From positions 199,707-263,706 of the forward strand of contig JAJRPF010000008.1 of the NCBI GenBank assembly GCA_024280885.1: a stretch of 64,000 nucleotides of DNA, in the 5' to 3' direction. The notes under the pieces are model-generated. The model had not been told where the DNA came from, searched no databases, and saw nothing but the letters and a program-made list of their open reading frames with translations. This document shows positions 8,952 to 16,431 of the stretch, piece after piece. Source of the DNA: Planctomycetota bacterium. GTDB lineage: Bacteria > Planctomycetota > JAJSAM01 > JAJVHW01. The number at the start of each line of letters is the position of its first letter. Position 1 is the stretch's first letter. Both the position numbers and the translations under genes were made by a program.

Positions 8952-9302
8952 ACATCGTTGGCCGCACCTCCGCCACGATCGCCGAGGTCGCCATCGGGTT
9001 ACGCCGCCTTGCCTTGAGCGAGGACACCCTTCCCGACGTGAACGCGGACGACAGGAACGGGACACTCGCCCTTGAGGCGGCACCAATGACGCCCTCTTCT
9101 CTCGCGAGTTCCCGGTGCGCGTGTTGCGCGCGCGCCCGCCCCCGCCACTCACGTGACGGCCGCTGTGGCCTCGCACGATCTAACACCGTACGGTTTCAGT
9201 CGACTACCCTCCTGCGCCGGGGCTCGGCTGGTCGTTCATCGCTGGCGTTAGCGTGGGACAGCAGTCTCCGACGCGGATCGAAATTGAGTACGGAGGGCGC
9301 GC
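8952..9302. other. Non-coding stretch upstream of the arylsulfatase gene
   Basis: No ORF with credible composition or start was found on either strand. The only useful signals are the IS remnant on its left and a GGAGG at about 9292-9296, ahead of the ATG at 9303. It probably holds the arylsulfatase promoter and decayed insertion flank. Confidence 0.4.
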
Positions 9303-10874
9303 ATGCGAATCCGAATGGGGTCAGTACTCTTCGCGGCCATGGCGATGGGGTTGTTCTGCAACCTCGCACTCGCCGACGAGGGTGGGACGGAGTCGAGAGC
9401 CAAGAAACCCAACATTCTCGTCCTCTGGGGCGACGACGTCGGGTACTGGAACGTCAGTGCCTACAACCAGGGCATGATGGGCTACAAGACGCCCAACATC
9501 GACCGCATTGCCAAGGAAGGCGCGCTCTTCACCGACTGGTATGGACAGCAGTCGTGCACCGCCGGTCGCGGTTGTTTCCTCACGGGGCAGTCGGGGTTCC
9601 GAACCGGCCTCCTGAAGGTCGGCCTCCCCGGCGCGAAGGAGGGGCTGATGGCCGAGGACGTGACCCTCGCCGAACTGTTGAAAGCCCAGGGCTATATGAC
9701 GGCGCAGTTCGGCAAGAATCACCTCGGAGACCGGGATGAGCACCTGCCGACGGCTCACGGTTTCGACGAGTTCTTCGGCTCGCTCTACCACCTCAATGCC
9801 GAGGACGAGCCCGAGCATCCGGACTATTTCAAGGACCCGGCAATGCGGAAGAAGTACGGCACTCGCGGCGTGCTTCACACGTGGGCCAACCCGGACGGAA
9901 CGCAGAGGATCGAGTCCACAGGCGCTCTCACCAAGAAGCGCATGGAGACCATCGACGAGGAAATCACGACGGCGACACTTGACTACCTTGAGCGCGCAGC
10001 CAAGTCCGACAAACCCTTCTTCCTCTGGTGGAACTCCACGCGCATGCACATTTGGACGCGCCTGAAAGAGGAGTCCAAGGGAAAGACTGGGTTCGGTGTC
10101 TATGCCGACGGCCTGGTCGAGCACGACGCGATGGTCGGCCAGATCCTCGATAAGCTCAGAGAGTTGGGCCTCGATGACAACACGATCGTCATGTACTCCA
10201 CTGACAACGGCGCCGAGAAATTCACGTGGCCGGACGGCGGCGCGGCCCCGTTCCGTGGTGAAAAGAACACCAACTGGGAGGGCGGGTACCGCGTGCCCTG
10301 CGCCATCCGATGGCCCGGCAAGATCAAGCCGGGCACGGTCCTCAACGACGTATTCGCGCACGAAGACATGCTGCCGACGTTCCTGGCTGCAGCCGGAGTT
10401 CCCGACGTCAAGGAGCAGTTGCTGAAGGGCATGAAAGTCGGAGACAAGACCTTCAAGGTGCATCTGGACGGATACGACCTCGGAGACGCACTCGCTGGCA
10501 AGGGAGCCAGCCCGCGCAAAGAGTTCTTCTACTTCAACGACGACGGCTCACTCGTGGCGCTTCGCTACAACCAATGGAAGTTGGTGTTCGCAGAGCAGCG
10601 GGCTCACGGCTTCGACGTCTGGCAGGACCCCTTCGTCACCCTGCGCCTGCCCAAGCTCTTTAACCTGCGTTCCGATCCTTTCGAGACGGCCGATCACGAG
10701 GCTATGGACTACGCCCGTTGGAGGGTTGAACACCTGTTCCTGCTCGTCCCGGCACAGGAGTACGTCGGAAAATTTCTGGCCACGTTCAAGGCGTTTCCCC
10801 CTCGGCAGAAGCCCGGGAGTTTCTCCCTCGACAGCGTGCTGAGCGTGCTCCAAGAAGGAGCACGGGGGAAGTAA
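9303..10874 (+). CDS. Formylglycine-dependent sulfatase (arylsulfatase family), exported
   Basis: The protein has 523 residues with a Sec signal (~1-24, cleavage near ALA-DE). The sulfatase core is clear. N-terminal NILVLWGDDVGYW holds metal ligands D44/D45. The modification motif CTAGR has C85, to be converted to formylglycine. The second family signature GYMTAQFGKNHLGD has K138 and H140, and VMYSTDNGAE supplies the later metal Asp/Asn. The enzyme hydrolyses sulfate esters in the periplasm. A maturing enzyme (FGE or anSME) must be encoded outside the window. The neighbouring alkyl sulfatase and phosphatase suggest scavenging of organic sulfate and phosphate esters. GGAGG precedes the ATG. 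The family is certain; the substrate is not. Confidence 0.92.
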   Translation: MRIRMGSVLFAAMAMGLFCNLALADEGGTESRAKKPNILVLWGDDVGYWNVSAYNQGMMGYKTPNIDRIAKEGALFTDWYGQQSCTAGRGCFLTGQSGFRTGLLKVGLPGAKEGLMAEDVTLAELLKAQGYMTAQFGKNHLGDRDEHLPTAHGFDEFFGSLYHLNAEDEPEHPDYFKDPAMRKKYGTRGVLHTWANPDGTQRIESTGALTKKRMETIDEEITTATLDYLERAAKSDKPFFLWWNSTRMHIWTRLKEESKGKTGFGVYADGLVEHDAMVGQILDKLRELGLDDNTIVMYSTDNGAEKFTWPDGGAAPFRGEKNTNWEGGYRVPCAIRWPGKIKPGTVLNDVFAHEDMLPTFLAAAGVPDVKEQLLKGMKVGDKTFKVHLDGYDLGDALAGKGASPRKEFFYFNDDGSLVALRYNQWKLVFAEQRAHGFDVWQDPFVTLRLPKLFNLRSDPFETADHEAMDYARWRVEHLFLLVPAQEYVGKFLATFKAFPPRQKPGSFSLDSVLSVLQEGARGK

Positions 10875-10898
10875 CAAGCCGAACAGCCGACCAACACG

Positions 10899-10930
10899 GC
10901 CGCCCCGCTGGCTGACTGCAGCGGGGCGGC
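10899..10930 (+). terminator. Strong hairpin terminator after the sulfatase gene
   Basis: A perfect 12-bp stem, GCCGCCCCGCTG (10899-10910) with CAGCGGGGCGGC (10919-10930), closes an 8-base loop. It starts 25 bases after the sulfatase stop. Only two T follow, so it is a high-stability, T-poor terminator. Confidence 0.7.
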
Positions 10931-11085
10931 TTGATTCGCCCCAGGGACGTCGCGCTCAAGTTGCTTTGGCTCGACGTCGATCGCATTCCGTGATGTTCAG
11001 ATCCGCCAATGCGCATCCGTTTCACGCGCCGCATGTGCACGCGACGTTCGCGACGCGGAACGTGCACTGCCTGTAACCTTTCGCC

Positions 11086-13434
11086 GTGCGCGTACACCCC
11101 CGGTCCTCCGCCTGGTTCCTCGGCACGATCACTGTCGCCGCGATCGCCGTTGCCGGCGCCGCTTGCGGCGACTCGGGTCGTGAGGCGCGCCTTGGGCCGA
11201 CGGAGGAACGCGCGGCGCTGGATACCGGTGCCGCCGTCCTTGTCGGCAGTGGCGAGTGCACCGACTGCCACGAAACAGCGGCGGCGGCCTGGTCCGGGTC
11301 CCATCACGACCTCGCGATGGACGCGGCGACCGACGCGACGGTGCTGGGTGCGTTCGACGGACGTTCGCTCACCCACGACGGCGTCACGACGACGTTCCGC
11401 CGCGATGGCGATCGGTTCGTTGTGCGGGCGGATAGTCCGGATGGTGAGATGGCTGACTTCCGCGTCACGCATGTGTTCGGAGTTGTACCGCTGCAGCAGT
11501 ACATGGTGTCGTTTGAGGACGGGCGTCGACAGATGCTACGGCAGGCTTGGGATACGCGTCCGGCCGATGCTGGCGGCCAACGCTGGTTCGCGCTCTATCC
11601 CGAGGAGAGCATCGACGCGGCGAACGCGCTGCATTGGACGCGGCCGAGTCAGACGTGGAATCACATGTGCGCCGAGTGTCACTCCACCGATCTGCGGAAG
11701 GGCTATGACGTCGAGACGGGGCGCTATGACACACGCTTCGCCGAGATCGACGTCGCCTGCGAGGCGTGTCATGGACCGGGTTCGCGCCATGTGGCATGGG
11801 CGCGCAAGTTGGGCGATGCGTACGATCCCTTCGAGCATGACGTCGAGGGCCTGACTGTCGACCTGCGTCGCCCGAAACGCAAGTGGGAGATCGATTCCGA
11901 AACCGGAACGGCTGTGGTCGTGCCGCGTACGACGCCCTCGCCGCAGATCGAGACCTGCGCGCGCTGTCACTCACGGCGCGGGCAAATCGCACGCGAATCC
12001 GTCGCCGGCCAATCGCTGCTGCAGACGCATCGACCTGCGCTTCTCTCGGACGGTCTCTACTATGCCGACGGCCAGATCGACGACGAGGTGTTCGTCTACG
12101 GTTCGTTCCTCCAGAGTCGCATGTACTCTGCCGGCGTCGAGTGCTCGGACTGCCACGAGCCGCACGGCCTCGGGCTGCGCGCCGAGCGCAACGAACTCTG
12201 CACGCGCTGTCACGATGCAACGCGCTTTGACGCGAAACAGCATCACTTTCATGAGCCAGGAACGGAGTCCGCCCTCTGCACTGCGTGCCACATGCCGACG
12301 AAGAACTACATGGTCGTGGACCCGCGCCATGACCACAGCCTGCGCGTCCCGCGACCCGATCTGACGCTTTCGATCGGAGTCCCGAACGCCTGCGACGACT
12401 GTCATGCCGATCGTGGTACCGAGTGGTCGGTCGCCGCGGTCGAACGCTGGTACGGAACGCGGAAACGGCCGACGCATCCTGGCGAGGTCCTCGCCTTCGG
12501 TCGACGGGGCGGCCCCGGCGCGGCGCAGGCACTGGCACATCTGGCGAGCGATCCGAGCGCCGCAGGGATCGTGCGCGCGACGGCACTCTCTCTGCTCGCC
12601 TCCTCTCCCGGCCACCCCGCCGTCGCACGCGCGGTGTTCCTGACGCGGGACGATGCGGATCCACTGGTGCGACTCGGTTCCGCGAACGCATTGGCTGCGC
12701 TTTCGCTGTCACAGCGCGTCGCCGCCGGAGGACCGTTACTGAGCGACGACGTACGTGCGGTCCGCATCGATGCTGCCGCGCAACTGGTGCTCGTCCCGCG
12801 GGAGGCCCTGCCCGAGGCGCTGCAGCTCGATCTTGACGCAGCGCTCGGCGAGCTCCGTGCCGCGGCGGAATTGGATGCCGACCAACCCGAGTCGCGCGTC
12901 AACCTCGGTAACGTGGAGCGGGCGCTCGGCAACGTCGCCGCCGCCGAGACGCTCTATCGCAAGGCGATCGCGCTGGACGACGCGTTCATGCCAGCGTATG
13001 TGAATCTCGCGGACGCGTTGCGCGAACACGGACAGGACGACGAGGGAGAAGTGGTGCTGCGCCGCGGCATTGACCGCTTTCCCAACGATCCGTCGCTGCA
13101 TCACGCGCTCGGTCTTCTGCTCATCAGAAGCGGGCGCCGCGCAGAAGCCGAACGCGCGCTTGCTGTTGCTGCGCAGTCGCGAACGAACCCGAGAGCGGAG
13201 ATGGCATACGCACTTCTCGTGCAGGCGCGCGGCGATCACGACGTCGCAATCTCATTGTTGACGGACTCGGTGCAACGCTATCCCGGCGACGCGGATCTCG
13301 TTAGTGCACTGCTCGGAGCGCACCTGCAGCGCGGCGAAGCGAAGAGCGCGCTGCGCTGGGCGGAGCACCTGCTGCTTCTGCGGCCCACTGACGAGCAACT
13401 CGCGAGTCTGATCGGCAAACTGCGATCGCGCTGA
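11086..13434 (+). CDS. Octaheme c-type cytochrome with C-terminal TPR domain, lipoprotein
   Basis: This 782-residue protein starts at GTG with a lipoprotein signal (hydrophobic core ending AGAAC, Cys27). Eight CxxCH heme-binding motifs begin near residues 58, 195, 225, 291, 353, 372, 398 and 436. The arrangement resembles the cytochrome c554-like modules fused to TPRs found in several environmental phyla. Residues ~465-575 look like HEAT-like helical repeats. Residues ~585-780 contain TPR-type repeats (NLGNVERALGNVAAAETLYRKA and following). It is likely anchored on the periplasmic face as an electron-transfer protein with a protein-interaction tail. The redox partner is unknown. It lies alone between two likely transcript ends. 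Confidence 0.85.
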   Translation: MRVHPRSSAWFLGTITVAAIAVAGAACGDSGREARLGPTEERAALDTGAAVLVGSGECTDCHETAAAAWSGSHHDLAMDAATDATVLGAFDGRSLTHDGVTTTFRRDGDRFVVRADSPDGEMADFRVTHVFGVVPLQQYMVSFEDGRRQMLRQAWDTRPADAGGQRWFALYPEESIDAANALHWTRPSQTWNHMCAECHSTDLRKGYDVETGRYDTRFAEIDVACEACHGPGSRHVAWARKLGDAYDPFEHDVEGLTVDLRRPKRKWEIDSETGTAVVVPRTTPSPQIETCARCHSRRGQIARESVAGQSLLQTHRPALLSDGLYYADGQIDDEVFVYGSFLQSRMYSAGVECSDCHEPHGLGLRAERNELCTRCHDATRFDAKQHHFHEPGTESALCTACHMPTKNYMVVDPRHDHSLRVPRPDLTLSIGVPNACDDCHADRGTEWSVAAVERWYGTRKRPTHPGEVLAFGRRGGPGAAQALAHLASDPSAAGIVRATALSLLASSPGHPAVARAVFLTRDDADPLVRLGSANALAALSLSQRVAAGGPLLSDDVRAVRIDAAAQLVLVPREALPEALQLDLDAALGELRAAAELDADQPESRVNLGNVERALGNVAAAETLYRKAIALDDAFMPAYVNLADALREHGQDDEGEVVLRRGIDRFPNDPSLHHALGLLLIRSGRRAEAERALAVAAQSRTNPRAEMAYALLVQARGDHDVAISLLTDSVQRYPGDADLVSALLGAHLQRGEAKSALRWAEHLLLLRPTDEQLASLIGKLRSR

Positions 13435-13457
13435 GAGGACGGCGCAGTTGCGTGTCG

Positions 13458-14546
13458 TCAGCGCGCGAACGGGTACGCGCCGAAGAGCGTCTCGCCGAGA
13501 CCAAGATAGGGGTCGTTGAGGTCCGCATCGAGCACGTCGCGGTAGATGCGACGCGTGAGCGACTCGGGCGTGTGGCGACCAACTTCCGCAAGGATGGCGG
13601 AGATGAGCGGGCGCCGAACGGCCTCGTTGTGCGCCGTGTCGCGCGCCAGGAGATTGAGGTTGACGCGTGTTCCGTCCGGAGCGACGACGATGCGCTCCGC
13701 CGACGCTTCCGCCCTGCGTTTTGATTGCGATGACCCGAGTGCGCGTTCGGTGGGAATCTCGATCGTAGTCTTGGAGCTGCGATCCTCAATTGGCGATCCA
13801 GCCTGCTGCGGACGGTCTCCGAGCACATTCTCCGTCGCGCGCTCCGCCCTCGACTTGCTGAGGAGGCGGAGTGTGGCTGCGTCCAGTACCGGCCGCTGCG
13901 CCGCCGACGCATGGTGGTTGCGTAGCAATAGTGGTCGCGCCTCCTCCGGCCACTTGGCGTACGCGGCGGCTAGAGCGAGCGCGTCAGTGAGGCGCGTCGT
14001 GTACGTACCCGCGTCGTAGAGACCCGGAATGATGTCGAGCGTGACTCCGTCGGGCGCGCAGATGAACGTCGCGATGTTGCCGTGCAACGTGCGGCGCAGA
14101 ATGCGCCCGCCGCCGAAGTCGATCGTGACCTGTGGCGCGTCACGGACGTTCTGCCAGGCGGGTTCGAAGCGGGAAGAGATCAGCGCGGCGACCGCGGGAT
14201 TGGAGAGCGACACGGCTCTCGCAAGGCGAGCGTTCGTTCAACAGAACTCTTGATCGAGTTGCCCGAGGAGTTGGAAAAGCAGCACGGGGCGACCGCTCTT
14301 CATCGCGGCCGCACGCGCTGCGGCGAGACCGTCGTGCCACTTCACGGCACCCGCGGCGACGGTTGGGTTGCGTTGCACGTCGCCCAAGATCGTCGTGTTG
14401 CCCGTGGTCTTCAGGACGTTCTCGACTGGTGCCTCGGCGATGCGTTTGCCACGATCCGTGGATCCGCGGTCCTGTGCGACAACGGCCGGTGCGACCAGGG
14501 CGACTGCGAGCCCGGTCGCGGCAACGAAAGCGAAGATTCTGCGCAT
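13458..14546 (-). CDS. Candidate selenoprotein: exported thioredoxin-like protein with in-frame TGA (Cys-Sec)
   Basis: One frame runs from ATG 14546 (GGAGGG eight bases before it) to the stop at 13458, broken only by TGA at 14240-14238. The first part has a signal peptide (MRRIFAFVAATGLAVALVAP, cleavage near VVA-QD). A thioredoxin-like strand follows, GRPVLLFQLLGQLDQEFC, and TGA comes directly after Cys102. Translation then continues without a gap as TNARLARAVSLSNPAVAALI, FEPAWQNVRDAPQVTIDFG and GNIATFICAPDG, as expected for the rest of a thioredoxin-like fold. No start codon is available until eight codons after the TGA. Reading TGA as selenocysteine gives a 362-residue protein with a C102-U103 redox pair. 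A bSECIS-like hairpin follows at the required distance. The alternative is a nonsense mutation in a Cys-Cys homologue. Confidence 0.7.
14203..14220 (-). promoter_or_regulatory. Bacterial SECIS-like hairpin downstream of the in-frame TGA
   Basis: On the transcript the sequence is GAGAGC-CGUGUC-GCUCUC, a perfect 6-bp stem with a six-base apical loop. The loop starts 23 bases after the UGA and has G at its second position followed by U. Known bSECIS elements have the loop 16-37 bases after UGA, a short stem and a G among the first two loop bases; all three hold here. The hairpin lies inside coding sequence, as in bacterial selenoprotein mRNAs. Confidence 0.6.
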
Positions 14547-15133
14547 CACATGCTCCCTCCGTACAGGGCCGTCAGGGAGACGCGGCCCACCAGAGTGAAG
14601 TGTGCGGTACAACGCGCACGTTGTGGGTAACGCCCGCGTAACGCGCGTGTCGGCTAGTCGCCCCTTGCCTCGGGGCCGCTCCATTCCGGGGTTAGGCAGT
14701 GCAGTCTCCGGTGACGAGCCCGGAAAGCGCTCCCGGCTTCGCTCAGGTTGGGCGTCGGAGACCCAGGGGATGGTGCCCGGTGATCGCGGGCGTCCCGGCT
14801 CGACTGCGATCACGCCTTCGGCCCGCTGCACACCGGGCACCGAGCAGCTACGTCGGGATTCCGACGGATCTCAAGAGAACGCGCTCCGTGCTTGGTCTCT
14901 GGCGGAACGATGAGCTCTCTTGTTCGAGCCAGTTCGACCGCCCGTGACCGAGCACGATCCAAGAGCGGGTCTGCAGCTCTCGAAGACCGGAACCTGAGTG
15001 AAGCAGTGAACCCTTGAGCGGGCCGGTGATCCCAGGCTCCGTGGCCGCCGATCGGGCTCCCAGTCGCATCCGGAAACCGGCAGATTCCGTCGCTCCTCGA
15101 CGGCGCTCTACCTGCCCGTTCTCCGGCTATCCG
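14547..15133. other. Non-coding stretch between the thioredoxin-like gene and the monoheme lipoprotein gene
   Basis: No credible gene was seen here. The part next to 14546 must hold the promoter of the candidate selenoprotein gene. The most visible structure is the nested inverted repeat at 14772-14841. Confidence 0.4.
14772..14841. repeat. Nested inverted repeat (70 bases)
   Basis: The outer arms GGTGCCCGGTG (14772-14782) and CACCGGGCACC (14831-14841) are perfect complements. Inside them, GTGATCGC (14780-14787) and GCGATCAC (14806-14813) also pair perfectly; outer and inner stems share three bases on the left, so they may be alternative folds. It could be a terminator for the minus-strand cytochrome gene, a REP-like element or a structured RNA. 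Confidence 0.45.
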
Positions 15134-15571
15134 TCAGCGCTGGGCGCCGGATGCGATCCAGCTCCGGATCGTCGCGACTTCGGCGTCGGAGAGAGGATCA
15201 TCGCCGCGCGGCATACGCGCACCGCTGCCGCCAACGTCTCGGTGCGTGCCCTCGAGCTTGTCGATGAGGTAAGAGCTCTCGGGCTGCCCCGGGGCCACCA
15301 GCAGTCGCCGGTTCCCGCGCGCCGACACCCGGTCGACGAGACTGCCCGAAGCGACGGCGGTCGTCAGGTCCAGTTGCCCGGCTGGTTCCGGTTCCGAGTG
15401 GCACGACGTGCAGTTGGCCTCGAAGAGCGCCTGAACGCGTGGTCCCAACTCGGTCGTCGCCGCTGCACTCTCCTCGACGCCGGCGGGCTCCGACGCCGTC
15501 TTGGTCGACCCCGACCCGGCGCATCCGAACAGAAGAGTGGTGACCAACGACACGAGTAGCAAGGACCTCAT
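15134..15571 (-). CDS. Small monoheme c-type cytochrome lipoprotein
   Basis: The protein has 145 residues. The signal peptide MRSLLLVSLVTTLLFGC ends in a lipobox (Cys17). A Ser/Ala-rich linker follows, then a single heme motif CTSCH (54-58). The C-terminus, with ARMPRGDDPLSDAEVATIRSWI, matches the last helix of planctomycete-type cytochrome C domains. Start choice: GGAGG sits five bases before the second of two adjacent ATGs, giving 15571. It may carry electrons for a membrane dehydrogenase or oxidase. It lies downstream of sdhCAB in the same direction, but a repeat and ~110 bases intervene. Confidence 0.75.
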   Translation of the reverse strand: MRSLLLVSLVTTLLFGCAGSGSTKTASEPAGVEESAAATTELGPRVQALFEANCTSCHSEPEPAGQLDLTTAVASGSLVDRVSARGNRRLLVAPGQPESSYLIDKLEGTHRDVGGSGARMPRGDDPLSDAEVATIRSWIASGAQR

Positions 15572-15635
15572 CATCACCTCCGTCACGTCAGGGCTTGGCG
15601 TGAACCCGCACGCATGCGCGCGAGCGAATGCGTGA

Positions 15636-15671
15636 CGAACTCTCCCGAATCTGTCCTGGCTCCGTATCGCT
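15636..15671 (-). repeat. Dispersed 36-bp repeat, copy 1
   Basis: Read on the minus strand this 36-base segment matches 45305-45340 (plus) at 33 of 36 positions. The shared core is CGATACGGAGCCAGGACA. It lies just after the sdhB stop, before the cytochrome lipoprotein gene. At the other locus the unit occurs as two opposed copies. Confidence 0.6.
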
Positions 15672-15684
15672 CGTACCGCTCACG

Positions 15685-16431
15685 TCAGTCGCGCGCCAGT
15701 CCCGCCTTCAGGTAGTCGCGGTTCATCGCGGCGATGAACTCGGTGTCGATCTCCTTCGGGCAGGCTTCCATGCACTCGTAGTGGTTCGTGCAGTTGCCGA
15801 AGTTCTCGGCGTCCATTTACTCGACCATTGCGACGGCGCGCGCGTCCTTCTCGACTTCGCCCTGTGGCAGGAGTCCGAGGTGCGCGATCTTGGCCGCGGT
15901 GAAGAGCATGGCCGAGGCGTTCGGGCACGCGGCGACGCAACCGCCGCAGCCGATGCACGACGCGGCGTCCATTGCGGACTCGGCCATGTGCTGGGGGATC
16001 GGGATGGCGTTCGCGTCAGGCGTGCCGCCGGTGCCGACGGAGACGTAGCCGCCGGCCTCGATGATGCGGTCGAACGCCGAGCGATCGACGATCAGGTCCT
16101 TCAGGATGGGGAACGCTGCGGCGCGGAACGGCTCGATGTAGATGTCGTCGCCGTCCTTGAAACTGCGCATGTGCAACTGACAGGTCGTGATGGCCTTGTC
16201 GGGGCCGTGGATGTGGCCGTTGACGACCATCGAGCACATGCCGCAGATGCCCTCGCGGCAGTCGTGTTCGAACGCGACGGGTTCCTTGCCCTCGGAGAGC
16301 AGGTTCTCGTTCAGGAGATCGATCATCTCGAGGAACGATGCTGCTGGCGAGATGTCGGCGATCTCGTACGTCTCCATCGCGCCCTTGGCCTTCGGTCCGG
16401 CCTGCCGCCAGATGTGCAATTTGAGCCGCAT
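15685..16431 (-). CDS. sdhB: Succinate dehydrogenase/fumarate reductase iron-sulfur subunit, interrupted by an in-frame TAA
   Basis: The first 204 codons encode a typical SdhB. A [2Fe-2S] site has C58, C63, C66 and C84 ([11 protein letters not shown]). A ferredoxin-like site is [12 protein letters not shown] (159-170). At 15819-15817 the frame meets TAA, but the same frame then continues for 43 codons to TGA 15687-15685. That tail carries [22 protein letters not shown], the last cysteine cluster that SdhB needs, followed by [13 protein letters not shown]. Homologues usually have Gln or a similar residue where TAA stands, so a single CAA-to-TAA change would explain it. The codon after TAA is ATG, so re-initiation is conceivable. 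ATG overlaps the sdhA stop (TAATG). The identity is certain; the functional state is not. Confidence 0.85.

Noticed and set aside
14238..14840. Treating the first part of the thioredoxin-like gene as a separate 200-codon ORF starting at 14840
   Set aside because: The signal peptide starts at 14546 with a Shine-Dalgarno. Upstream codons look non-coding, and the downstream ORF continues the same domain after the TGA.
15817..15819. Second selenocysteine-like recoding in sdhB
   Set aside because: The codon is TAA, which is not used for selenocysteine, so nonsense mutation, sequence error or a split gene is more likely.
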